A program made the translations under genes and the position numbers. The notes under the pieces are model-generated. The model was not told where the DNA came from, did no database searches, and worked only from the letters and a program-made list of their open reading frames with translations. Below are positions 7,202 through 17,400 of a stretch of 64,000 nucleotides of DNA, piece after piece. The stretch is from an uncultured Paludibacter sp. (GTDB lineage Bacteria; Bacteroidota; Bacteroidia; Bacteroidales; Paludibacteraceae). The stretch lies in assembly GCA_937897985.1 (NCBI GenBank), contig CALCBD010000054.1, positions 124,001 through 188,000 of the forward strand. The letters are read 5' to 3'. How positions within the stretch are numbered: the first letter of the stretch is position 1; every line of letters begins with the position of its first letter.

Positions 7202-8164
7202 ATGAAAACAAAAATAATTTTACTGATATTCATATTAGTTCATTTATTTTCTTTTTGTCAGGGAACTTACAAATCTGTTTTAGGTAACGGACTTGCAAAG
7301 TGGTCAATACTTGTAGAAAATGAATTTCCAATATCTGATGAATGGCAAACTTATGGAGATTCTGTTATTAATCAAGTTAAATATAAAAAAGTATTTGGTT
7401 TGAATGGGTTTTGGCCTTCAATATCATCAGGTGTTCCGGTAAATGAACAATGGAGAACATACATTCCATTTTCAACATATAATAAGTGTCTACCAATATT
7501 CTTAAGAGAAAGTAATGATAAATCAAAAATTTATTTTTTTGATTCGGAAAGAAAGGAAGAGTGTTTAATTGCAGATTTTAACCTACAAAAAGGTGATACA
7601 TTTAACCTCCCCAAATATGCAATTTTATCTCCCTTTTATAGTTACAAAAATACACCTTTCGATATTGTGGATTCAGTTTATTATATAGACGGATTAAAGC
7701 ATGTTCAATTTGGAAACATTAGATTAAAATCTTATGCCCAAGATGAAAAGTTTACATTTATTGAAGGCGTTGGCAGTAATGCAGGTGTTATTTATGCATG
7801 GAATAATCATCCTTTTGCAGGTTGGGGAGCAATAATAAATTGTTTTTCAAATGATTCTATGTTTTATAAGAACAACAATACAAATTATGATTGTGGATAT
7901 ATATGGTATGATGATATAAAACAAATTCATAAAAATGATTACAAAATTAATTACTATTACAATAAGATTATAATTTCATTTAAAGAATCAATAAATTTTA
8001 AAGCAATGATTTTTAACTGTCAAGGTAAATTGATTTTTTGTGAAAACAAATTTAATTCAAACATACTGGAGATCAACAAAGATGGCTTAGCGAATGGACT
8101 TAATTTGTTACGAATTTATAATGCTGACAATAAAGAATGTAAGTCGCTGAAAATAATTATTTAA
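7202..8164 (+). CDS. Secreted protein of unknown function with T9SS sorting domain
   Basis: A 320-residue protein with a signal peptide (MKTKIILLIFILVHLFSFCQ). The body is rich in Tyr, Trp and Asn (for example EFPISDEWQTYGDSVINQVK) and contains IEGVGSNAGVIYAWNNHPF, a motif seen in several uncharacterised Bacteroidetes T9SS cargo proteins. The C-terminal ~70 residues (KIIISFKESINFKAMIFNCQ onward, ending KSLKIII) have the beta-sandwich pattern of a T9SS type A sorting domain, though without the usual YPNP opening. It starts 10 bases after its upstream neighbour, so co-translation is likely. Function not recognised. Confidence 0.7.
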   Translation: MKTKIILLIFILVHLFSFCQGTYKSVLGNGLAKWSILVENEFPISDEWQTYGDSVINQVKYKKVFGLNGFWPSISSGVPVNEQWRTYIPFSTYNKCLPIFLRESNDKSKIYFFDSERKEECLIADFNLQKGDTFNLPKYAILSPFYSYKNTPFDIVDSVYYIDGLKHVQFGNIRLKSYAQDEKFTFIEGVGSNAGVIYAWNNHPFAGWGAIINCFSNDSMFYKNNNTNYDCGYIWYDDIKQIHKNDYKINYYYNKIIISFKESINFKAMIFNCQGKLIFCENKFNSNILEINKDGLANGLNLLRIYNADNKECKSLKIII

Positions 8165-8177
8165 AACAATATGTAAA

Positions 8178-9053
8178 ATGAGAAAAATATTAATTTCTTT
8201 TTTTGCTTTAAGCGTATTTCTAAGTCTTTCTGCAGTTGAATTTTCCACAAAATTATATTTTAAGGATGTAGTTGGGCATACAGACTCAATTATGGTTGGC
8301 TATTCTTCCATTGCGACTGACAGTTTAAATGCCGGTTTAGGAGAAGTAAATTTGCTAAATAGTCAAATTGATACAACATTCTTTTCGGGAATATCGGATG
8401 TGATTGCGGATGCTTCAATTTATAAATATAAAAAAGCAAATTATAGAACAAAAACAAAATTCAGTACTTATAACAATCCGTTAAATCAATTTTTAAGTAT
8501 AGATATCATATGTAAAAATTTTCCAATTACCATAAGTTGGAATAAACTGCTTTTTCAAGACACTATACGTTCAAAGAGTTTTATAAGTGCCTCATATCCA
8601 AGCAGTGGTTTTGATGTGGGTGAACAACCCCATTGGCTCTGTTATGACGATAGCCTGATGTACTATACATATAATTCAGGGAACGACTATTCAAAAAATT
8701 ATTTGTTTGAAGCCGGAAATTATTACATTGATTCAATAAACTCAAAGCCGGTGAAAATCCGGACTTTATTTGTAGGTTTTGCAGGGTATAAATTTAACAC
8801 AAGACTAAATACTAATGATATTGATAATTCTATAATATATTCAAGTCCCTGCACTAATAATTTGAACATAAAATTTGGTCAGGTAAAAAAAAGATTGATA
8901 CAATTATGTAGTTTAACCGGCCAAATATTATATAATGAATTTCAGGATAATTCAAACATTAGTATTGACGTTTCAAATTTAGAGAGTGGCATGCTTCTAT
9001 TAAAGATACTTGAGAATAATAAGGTACAAGTTTATAAAATTACAAAAAAATAA
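8178..9053 (+). CDS. Secreted protein of unknown function with T9SS sorting domain
   Basis: A 291-residue protein starting with a signal peptide (MRKILISFFALSVFLSLSAV). The central part, about residues 20-210, is rich in Tyr, Asn and Ser and probably beta-structured; I recognise no family. The C-terminal ~75 residues end in a T9SS-type domain: YSSPCTNNLNIKFGQVKKRL, CSLTGQILYNE, and LESGMLLLKILENNKVQVYK. Spacing of 13 bases from the upstream gene places it third in the same transcription unit. The three neighbours share export route but not detectable sequence similarity in their heads. Confidence 0.7.
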   Translation: MRKILISFFALSVFLSLSAVEFSTKLYFKDVVGHTDSIMVGYSSIATDSLNAGLGEVNLLNSQIDTTFFSGISDVIADASIYKYKKANYRTKTKFSTYNNPLNQFLSIDIICKNFPITISWNKLLFQDTIRSKSFISASYPSSGFDVGEQPHWLCYDDSLMYYTYNSGNDYSKNYLFEAGNYYIDSINSKPVKIRTLFVGFAGYKFNTRLNTNDIDNSIIYSSPCTNNLNIKFGQVKKRLIQLCSLTGQILYNEFQDNSNISIDVSNLESGMLLLKILENNKVQVYKITKK

Positions 9054-9206
9054 TTATATGAAACATGCATAAATTTTGGGTTTCTACAATGGTTGTTAAA
9101 GTTTAATATACGAATCACATTTATTTTTAAGTTTCTCTTTTTTTCAATTTCCTGCGAATAAATATTCAATTATACATTTTTTATTAACAAATTAATTTTT
9201 AATATT

Positions 9207-12200
9207 ATGAAAAAACTAACTGCTTTATCAATTTTTTTTAGTGTGTTTTGGGGAGCAATTGCTCAGTCTTCAAGATTGGAGAACTTATCTGAAAACACGA
9301 AAATACTGAAGGCCGACACGGCTTCTGATTTCTCACTATCTTCTACCTTTATTCCTTTGGGTTCAAATAGTGTAACAAGTGCAGCAAATATAATAGAGGA
9401 CGATGCTGTAATTATGCCCGTAACCGGATCAAATAGTATAACCACTTGTGGTGCTACTATTTATGATAATGGTGGTAAAGCAAATTACGCACTTTCGAGT
9501 GATGGTGTTTTGACTATCTACCCTGAAACTGCTGGAAGAGCAGTAAAATTAAAATTCAGCGAATTTAATGTTTACACATCGGATGATCTTTACATTTATA
9601 ATGGAATTAATACTTCAGCTTCTCAAATTGGTTATTTTTACGGAACCACAATTCCCGCAGATATTACAGCCACTAACTCAAATGGCGCTCTTACCCTGCG
9701 CTTCAAAAGCACTGAATATTCTACATCTGCATCCGGATTTATAGCCCAAACATCATGTGTTCCGTTAGTATCCCAATATATAACCTCCGTATCCTGGTCA
9801 AATTCTGTTGATATCAATTTAAATACCTATGCTCAAAGTAAGACATTATATTTCAATGTAAAAAATGACGGAGCGAGTTCAGCAACAATTTATGCAAAAG
9901 TATATAGTAAAATTAGTTCTGAAAGTTCATATACTCTATTGAATACATTAAGTTTTATTGTTGGAGCGAATGCTGTTTTATCCAAAAACATAATTGTTTC
10001 AGGTTTTAATACACAAAACTCCTACGATTTTAAAATCGAATTGTACAATGGAAACAATAATCTGCTAAATACATACGACCTTACAAACAATAGTCTTTTA
10101 GGAGTCCAGAAATTTGAATCAGCATCCGATGATATTTTACCGTCCTATTGTATCAGTGGATTATCTGGTGGAACTTTTAATATTACGGCGGTATCCATTA
10201 GCGAAACAACATTGAATAATTCTGCCGTTAGACCAACAGTTAAAACCAGTGATAATTCTTATTATACATTCTTTGCTCCAACTGAGAGCAATACCTGTAC
10301 ACTGGTTTCAGGAAACAAATACACACTGAATGTTACAACTAAAGACAACAATTATATCGCTGTATGGATTGATTACAATCAGGATTTAACTTTTCAATCA
10401 AATGAATGTACACAGGTTGTTGGTTCAACAATTGCTAACAGTCAGACTTCAATACCAATACTTATACCTGGTTCAGCCTTACCGGGTCAAACCAGAATGA
10501 GAATACGTTCAAATTATTATTTGTTTAGTCCGACAGACCCTTGTACTTATTTTTCTACTGGTTGTACTGAAGATTATAATATTTCAATTGTTCCTCCGGT
10601 ATTAGCTCTTCCGGTTGCCGATTTTGAAACTTCTCCGACGAAAGTTTCTATTGGAAGCACAATTCAATTTAATGATTTATCAAAAGGAGCACCTGCATCC
10701 TGGCTTTGGACTTTCGAAGGTGGTACTCCGTCTTCTTCAACCAGTCAAAATCCTTTGATACAATATAATACAGCTGGTACGTTTGATGTAAAGCTTGTCA
10801 TAAAAAACTCATTAGGCACAGACTCTGTTACAAAAGCCGGATATATTAATGTTGTGAATACTGTAAATGTACCTTCATCAGGTTCAAAAACCATTACAGC
10901 ATGCGGAGTAACAGTTTATGATAATGGAGGTACTTCAAATTATGCCAACTCAACAAATGGCGTATTGACAATTTATCCGGTTTCAATTGAAAATGCAGTC
11001 AGGCTTCAATTCAGTGAATTTAACACAGAAACGTCATGTGATTATCTTATGGTCTATAACGGAACGAGTACGTCGGCTTCGGTTATAGGTAATTTTTCAG
11101 GAACAACCATTCCTCAGGCCATTGTAGCTACAAATCCCACGGGAGCACTTACTCTTAAGTTTTACTCTGATGGATCGTCCGTGAATACCGGTTTTGTAGC
11201 TCAGGCTTCATGTGTGCCATTGTTTTCACAATACATAGCTTCTGCTACATGGTTAAATAGTGTTGATAATAATTATAATGGATATGCACAAAAGAGGACA
11301 TTTAATTGCTCTATTCAAAACGATGATGTAAATTCTGCAACTCTTTATGCAAAAATATATTATAAATTAAGTTCAGATAACGAATACTCTTTATTTTCAA
11401 CAACTTCAAATTTCACAGTTAATGGTAATACAACCACAGCTGCACCAACTTTTGATATTTCGGGTTTTACTATCCAAAGTGATTATGATATTAAAATTGA
11501 AATTTATAATTTAGCAAATAAGTTGTTGAGCACATACGATAAGGAAAGTAACAAAATATTAAGTGCTGTAAAGTTTGAATCAGTCCCGGATGATGGTGTT
11601 CCTGTTTACTGTGTTAATAATTTAGGAGGTGGAAGTTTTGATATCTCTACATTGTCAATTATTCCTTCAACACTCAATAATACCGCTGTCAGACCGACTG
11701 TAAGAACTATTGATGGTTCTTTTTATAATGAATTTGCACCTGCAGGCAGTAATACATGTAGTCTTATGCCTGGCTCATCTTATTCTTTGAACATAACTAC
11801 TAAAAATGCTGATAAAATTTCTGTATGGATTGATTACAATCAGGACTCACTTTTTCAATCAAACGAATGGTTACAGGTAGCTGCTTTATCAGTTGCAAAC
11901 AGAGTTTCGTCAGCCATTATTACTGTGCCGGATTCAGCGAAAGTCGGTCAAACCAGAATGAGAGTTCGTACAACAAATTCAAACAACTCAAATATAGCTA
12001 CAGATGCATGCACCGGTTTTACCAGTGGTTGTACTGAGGATTATATAATTAATATCGCAGCTTCGATACCTGCAAAACCTGTTACTGATTTTATTGCTTC
12101 TGCGACAGAAACTGCATTCGGTAATTCTATTAATTTTTACGACATATCAACCGGAATTCCTGAATCATGGAAATGGACTTTCCAGGGAGGTACACCATCA

Positions 12201-13772
12201 ACTTCTACAGGTAAAAACCCTAAAGTCTTTTACAGTACAAGTGGAAAGTATGATGTAAAGCTTGTCACAACTAATCAATTAGGTGCTGATTCAATTGTTA
12301 AAACCGGTTATATTACAATTTCAAACTCAGTGAACGTACCTTCAACAGGAGCTAACTTTATTAACGCATGTGATATCACAATCTATGATAACGGAGGTAA
12401 ATCCAATTATTCAGCTTCAAGTGATGGAATGTTAACAATTTATCCCGTTACTGCAGGAAATTCGGTGAGATTACAATTTAGTGAATTCAGCACTTATTAT
12501 AATGATTATCTGTATATTTACAACGGTATTAATACCTCGGCACCTCAAATTGGTTATTATAGTGGAAGTTCAATTCCTTCATCAGTCAGGGCTACTAATT
12601 CATCCGGAGCGTTAACTCTCAGATTTGTTACTTATAGTAGTTACAACACATACTCAGGATTTGTAGCTCAGGCAACATGTGTACCATTGGCTTTACAAAA
12701 TGTAATTTCGGCATCCTGGTCAAATAATATTGACAATAACTATAATAGCTACAATCAATCCAGAAACTTAAATATAATTACAAAAAACAGCTCTTCAGTT
12801 TCGTCAACTATATACGCAAAAGTATATTATAAACTTTCAACTGCCAGTACTTATAATTTAGTGAGACAGACAGGGAACATAACAATAAGTGCGAATTCTG
12901 ATTCAGAAACCATTTTGTGTAATATTTCAAATATGCCTTCAAAAGGGTATTATGACTTTAAAATTGAACTTTACGACACATCGAATACGTTGATTAGTTC
13001 ATATGACTTAATTGATAATACAAACTTAAAAAGTCAGGCATTTGAATCTGCAAGCGATGATGGACTGGCAAGTTATTGTTCATATTTAGGTGGTAGTTCT
13101 TACGATATAACGAGCGTTTCAATATCAGGTACCACCCTGAATAATAACACCACAAGGCCGGCAACAGGATCATATTATTCATATTCACCTTCAGGAAATT
13201 TTACAGGCTCTTTGAAATTAGGGAGTACAAATACAATCAATGTTTCAACTACAAATAATGACATTGTATCTGTCTGGATTGATTTTGACCACAATGGATT
13301 ACTTGAATCTGCTGAATGGACACAAGTTTCGATAGCTACAAATGGTAATCCCGCATCTGCTTCGTTATATGTACCTGCAAATGCTTTGATTGGTCCAACC
13401 CGATTAAGAGTTCGTACCAGAAGTGCCGGAACGTCGAACTATTCAACCGATGCTTGCACACAATTTTCTTCCGGTTGTACTGAGGATTATGTTGTTACAT
13501 TAGAAAAACCAACCGGAACCGGTGATCTGTTAAATTCTGAATTTATATTGTATCCGAATCCGGCAAAAAATGTAATAAACATCTCAATTCCAGGATTAAC
13601 TTCCGGTACTTTGCATGTAACAGATATGCTTGGGAGAAATGTTATTATAAAAGAGATCAATAGTGAAAACTTTTCGGAAGACGTATCTAATTTAACAAAG
13701 GGAATATATATTTTCAATGTAAACTCTGATAATGGGACTTCTTTCAGAAAGCAGGTGATAATACAGCGATAG
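9207..13772 (+). CDS. Large T9SS surface protein with triplicated CUB-like/GEVED modules and PKD domains
   Basis: A 1521-residue secreted protein. It has a signal peptide (MKKLTALSIFFSVFWGAIAQ) and three copies of a composite module. Each has a CUB-like domain (for example CGATIYDNGGKANYALSSDG with YIYNGINTSASQIG; about residues 75-185, 558-670, 1045-1160), a CARDB-like beta domain (SVSWSNSVDINLNTYAQSKT and equivalents), and a GEVED domain (VWIDYNQDLTFQSNE, GQTRMRIRSN, GCTEDYNISI; about 314-461, 800-951, 1289-1433). Two PKD domains (WLWTFEGGTPSSSTSQNPLI and WKWTFQGGTPSTSTGKNPKV) join the modules. A canonical T9SS sorting domain (ILYPNPAKNVINISI, LTKGIYIFNVNS) ends the chain. A role in adhesion or binding polymers at the cell surface is inferred from the domain set; no catalytic domain is visible. 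It is separated by 153 bases from the upstream genes and followed by a terminator. Confidence 0.85.
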   Translation: MKKLTALSIFFSVFWGAIAQSSRLENLSENTKILKADTASDFSLSSTFIPLGSNSVTSAANIIEDDAVIMPVTGSNSITTCGATIYDNGGKANYALSSDGVLTIYPETAGRAVKLKFSEFNVYTSDDLYIYNGINTSASQIGYFYGTTIPADITATNSNGALTLRFKSTEYSTSASGFIAQTSCVPLVSQYITSVSWSNSVDINLNTYAQSKTLYFNVKNDGASSATIYAKVYSKISSESSYTLLNTLSFIVGANAVLSKNIIVSGFNTQNSYDFKIELYNGNNNLLNTYDLTNNSLLGVQKFESASDDILPSYCISGLSGGTFNITAVSISETTLNNSAVRPTVKTSDNSYYTFFAPTESNTCTLVSGNKYTLNVTTKDNNYIAVWIDYNQDLTFQSNECTQVVGSTIANSQTSIPILIPGSALPGQTRMRIRSNYYLFSPTDPCTYFSTGCTEDYNISIVPPVLALPVADFETSPTKVSIGSTIQFNDLSKGAPASWLWTFEGGTPSSSTSQNPLIQYNTAGTFDVKLVIKNSLGTDSVTKAGYINVVNTVNVPSSGSKTITACGVTVYDNGGTSNYANSTNGVLTIYPVSIENAVRLQFSEFNTETSCDYLMVYNGTSTSASVIGNFSGTTIPQAIVATNPTGALTLKFYSDGSSVNTGFVAQASCVPLFSQYIASATWLNSVDNNYNGYAQKRTFNCSIQNDDVNSATLYAKIYYKLSSDNEYSLFSTTSNFTVNGNTTTAAPTFDISGFTIQSDYDIKIEIYNLANKLLSTYDKESNKILSAVKFESVPDDGVPVYCVNNLGGGSFDISTLSIIPSTLNNTAVRPTVRTIDGSFYNEFAPAGSNTCSLMPGSSYSLNITTKNADKISVWIDYNQDSLFQSNEWLQVAALSVANRVSSAIITVPDSAKVGQTRMRVRTTNSNNSNIATDACTGFTSGCTEDYIINIAASIPAKPVTDFIASATETAFGNSINFYDISTGIPESWKWTFQGGTPSTSTGKNPKVFYSTSGKYDVKLVTTNQLGADSIVKTGYITISNSVNVPSTGANFINACDITIYDNGGKSNYSASSDGMLTIYPVTAGNSVRLQFSEFSTYYNDYLYIYNGINTSAPQIGYYSGSSIPSSVRATNSSGALTLRFVTYSSYNTYSGFVAQATCVPLALQNVISASWSNNIDNNYNSYNQSRNLNIITKNSSSVSSTIYAKVYYKLSTASTYNLVRQTGNITISANSDSETILCNISNMPSKGYYDFKIELYDTSNTLISSYDLIDNTNLKSQAFESASDDGLASYCSYLGGSSYDITSVSISGTTLNNNTTRPATGSYYSYSPSGNFTGSLKLGSTNTINVSTTNNDIVSVWIDFDHNGLLESAEWTQVSIATNGNPASASLYVPANALIGPTRLRVRTRSAGTSNYSTDACTQFSSGCTEDYVVTLEKPTGTGDLLNSEFILYPNPAKNVINISIPGLTSGTLHVTDMLGRNVIIKEINSENFSEDVSNLTKGIYIFNVNSDNGTSFRKQVIIQR

Positions 13773-13820
13773 AAGTAATGAAGTTGTAAAAAAATTATTT
13801 ATCATTAATATTTTATTGAA

Positions 13821-13843
13821 GAAACGGGATTAGTTCCCGTTTC
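13821..13843 (+). terminator. Intrinsic terminator of the 1521-residue protein gene
   Basis: GAAACGGGA (13821-13829) pairs with TCCCGTTTC (13835-13843), 5-nt loop, followed by TTTCTCTATT. It starts 48 bases after the stop codon. Confidence 0.85.
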
Positions 13844-13863
13844 TTTCTCTATTGAAAACAAAA

Positions 13864-13922
13864 AACCACAATAAATAGGAAATTAGCAGGCTAAATGCCT
13901 CATTATCCAACTTATTGTGGTT
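13864..13922 (-). terminator. Probable trxA terminator with long loop
   Basis: AACCACAATAA (13864-13874) and TTATTGTGGTT (13912-13922) form a perfect 11-bp inverted repeat with a 37-nt interior. Read on the minus strand it follows the trxA stop and runs into TTTTTGTTTTC, a good U-tract. Confidence 0.6.
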
Positions 13923-13943
13923 AAATTCAGATGAAAAATTCTG

Positions 13944-14258
13944 TTACAACAAAGCCTGAACTTTGGCAGCCAAAACTGATTTCTGGGTTGCTCCAACCTG
14001 TTTATCAACTACTTTTCCATCCTTAAAGAAAAGAATGGTTGGGATATTACGAATGCCGTATTCATTGGGTGTATCAATATTTTCATCAACATCCATTTTG
14101 CCGACAATTACCTGGCCTTCATATTCCTTAGCCAGCTCCTCTACAACCGGACCTACCATGCGGCAAGGACCGCACCATTCAGCCCAAAAATCGACTACAA
14201 CGGGTTTTCCGCTGTTGATAATTTCCTTGATGTTTCCATCTGTTAATTCTAATGCCAT
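13944..14258 (-). CDS. trxA: Thioredoxin
   Basis: A 104-residue cytoplasmic thioredoxin that reduces protein disulfides. The active-site CGPC is in VDFWAEWCGPCRMVGPVVEE. The conserved cis-Pro is in IRNIPTILFFKDGKVVDKQV, and the C-terminal GATQKSVLAAKVQALL is standard. Length is exactly that of the family and there is no signal peptide. It follows dnaE on the same strand after 208 bases; co-transcription is uncertain. Confidence 0.97.
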   Translation of the reverse strand: MALELTDGNIKEIINSGKPVVVDFWAEWCGPCRMVGPVVEELAKEYEGQVIVGKMDVDENIDTPNEYGIRNIPTILFFKDGKVVDKQVGATQKSVLAAKVQALL

Positions 14259-14466
14259 AACTTAATCTGTTTATTATTAATAAATTAAAAATTCAATTAC
14301 TATAAGAGAAGCTTTATTTTTTAACAAATAAGAATTCATTAAACAGCTTCATTGATTCGCCCACAAAATACATTTTCACTTTCAGTTAAACATACAAATC
14401 CTTAAACAGCGCAGGCGGAAAATTGTTTTATCAGATTTCAAATATGTATATCGACAAACTCTATAC

Positions 14467-17400
14467 TTAATTGACACTGAAGTCGATTACGCCTGCTTCC
14501 TTTTGTTTTTTCAGGTAATGATATATGTCGCTGTTTATTTTCATGCGATGCTGACGCGAAAATAATTTCACTTTATTTGGCGAATTTCCGTCAATAATGT
14601 TGATATATACATTTACATTTCCTTTATTCGAAAGTATTAAACCACTGAGTTCATCGGCCATATTTTCGTCAATTTGCTGAATTGGTATGGTAAGCGTGAT
14701 TTTATCAGTTAATTTATCTTTAACATCCCTGAAAAGCTCAATTTTTTGGATTTTCAGTTCTATTTCTTTGGTTGAATTCGGATCGGAGGGTTTCCTGTAT
14801 TTGTAATCTGCACCTTTTTCCTGAACTATAGCATTGATATACAGATATAAATCTTTAATCATGTATTTGCCAAAATCGACATAATTATTTCCAAAAAGTG
14901 CAAACTCGAAGGCCCCGGCATAATCTTCGAGCGTAAAAATGCCGTAAGGGTTCCCTGCTTTTGAAGTGCCGTTTCTGAAATTAGTGACCATCCCACCTAT
15001 TTTCAATGCTTTGCCCTGCAACTGTGATAAATCTTTTAAATCGACGGTAGTGGTATTACACACATGGTTAATCTCAAACTCAAACTCGTCGAGCGGATGA
15101 GCCGATAAATACATACCAATCAGGTCACGTTCCCTGTTCAACCGTTCGAGTGGCGACCATTCGGGAGCATAAGGTATTTCAGGCTTTGCAATTTCGATGG
15201 CATCGGCCTCGCCGAAAAGCGAATTTTGCGACATGGCCATATCCGACTGAAATTTGTTGCCATAACGGATGATTGATTCGAGCACCATTTCGCCTTTGCT
15301 GTTTTCGACAAAAAACTGTTCGCGGCGAATGTCCGAAAAACCATCGAAAGCGCCACACAGAGCGAGACTCTCGATAGTGCGCTTGTTACAGGCTGTCAGA
15401 TTCACACGTTCGATAAAATCGAAAACACTTTTGAATTTACCGTTTTTATTCCGTTCGTCCACGATGGCAATCACAGCACCTTCACCTACTCCTTTCACTC
15501 CTCCGAGTCCGAAACGAATGTTACCATCCTTGTTTACGGTAAATGTCAGATCACTTTCGTTGACATCGGGGCCCATTACGCTCATGCCGAGATTTTTACA
15601 CTCGTCCATAAATTTCCCCACTTCGGAAATATCATCCTTGTTGCGGGTTAAGTTGGCAGCCATGAATTCGGCCGGGAAATGTGCTTTCAGGTAAGCTGTT
15701 TGATAGGCTATCCATGAATAACAGGTAGCATGAGATTTATTGAATGCATATTTGGCAAATTCAGCCCAGTCGCTCCAGATTTGTTCTAATTTTGCTTTAG
15801 GTCCGAATCCGTTTTTCTCACAGCCTTCCATGAATTTAACCTTCAGCGCTTCCATTTTATCGATCAGCTTTTTACCCATTGCTTTACGCAACTCATCAGA
15901 CTGACCACGCGTAAAACCTGCCAAATCGCGACTCAGGAGCATGACCTGTTCCTGATAAACGGTAATGCCATAAGTATCTTTCAATCTTTTTTCCATAACA
16001 TCAAAAGGATACTCAATGACTTCGCGACCGTGTTTACGGTTGATAAACTGAGGAATATATTGCATCGGACCGGGACGGTACAGGGCATTCATCGCAATCA
16101 GGTCCTCGAACTGAGTCGGTTGAAGTGCCTGAAGGTGTTTTTGCATTCCGGCCGACTCAAACTGGAATGTACCTACTGTAAGTCCTTTACTGAATAATTC
16201 ATAGGTTTTTTTATCATCAATCGGAATATTATCAATATCCAATTCAATTCCTTTTGATTTTTTTATATTGGAGAGTGCTTCTTTGATGATGGAAAGGGTT
16301 TTAAGTCCGAGAAAGTCCATTTTTATCAAACCAATTTCCTCGATCACCGAGCCTTCATACTGAGTAACCAGCATTTCCTCACCGGTTTCCTTGTCGACTG
16401 CAGTACTAAGCGGTACGAGATTAGTGAGGTCGTCGGCACCAATGATTACACCGCAGGCATGAACGCCTGTCTGGCGAACTGTACCTTCGAGCATTTCGGC
16501 ATACCGAAGCGTATTGGATAAATTCTGATCGTTGGAATTACGTGCCTGGAGCAATTCGGGAACATATTTCAGGCAGTTCGAAATATTAACTTTCGGGGCT
16601 TTTCCGTCGGCACCTTCCGGAAATTTATCAGGAATTAATTTCGTTAAGCGGTCGGCTTCGGAGAGTGGAAGTCGCTGTACACGTGCCACATCCTTGATCG
16701 ACGATTTGGTCGCCATCGTACCGTATGTGATAATGTGAGCCACACGTTCTTTGCCATATTTTTCGGTTACCCAGCGCAAAACCTGTCCACGGCCATCATC
16801 GTCGAAATCTATATCAATATCGGGCATTGAAATACGATCGGGATTCAGAAAACGCTCGAACAGCAAATCATAACGGAGAGGGTCAATATCGGTAATTCTT
16901 AAGCAATAAGCCACTACGGAACCGGCAGCCGAGCCTCTTCCCGGTCCAACCGATACATCCATTTTACGGGCTGCATTTATAAAGTCCTGAACAATAAGGA
17001 AATATCCCGGAAATCCCATGGTTTTCATTACGTTCAGTTCGAATTCGATACGTTCTGTTTTTTCGTCGTCAAGCACTTCTCCGTACCTGAATTTTGCGCC
17101 TTCGTAGGCCAGCTTTGTCAGATAGTCAGCTTCGAGTTTTACACGTATTACTTTTTCATAACCACCAAGTAATTCATAGCCTTTGCCAAACTCTTCGCGC
17201 AGCATTTGATCAGTGAATCTGGCCCTGTATTGTTCTTCTGTTCCAAAATCTTCGGGGATAGGGAAAACGGGCATCATTGGAGTTGAATCTATGTCGAAAA
17301 ATTCAACTTTTCCGGCAATTTCCACCGAGTTTTCGAGAGCTTCCGGTACATCAGCGAAAATCTGTAGCATTTGTTCCGGAGTTTTCAGATATTCCTGTTT

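Noticed and set aside
15269..15694. 141-codon plus-strand frame inside dnaE
   Set aside because: It is antisense to the conserved polymerase core and has low-complexity Ser/Pro/Leu composition; a shadow frame.
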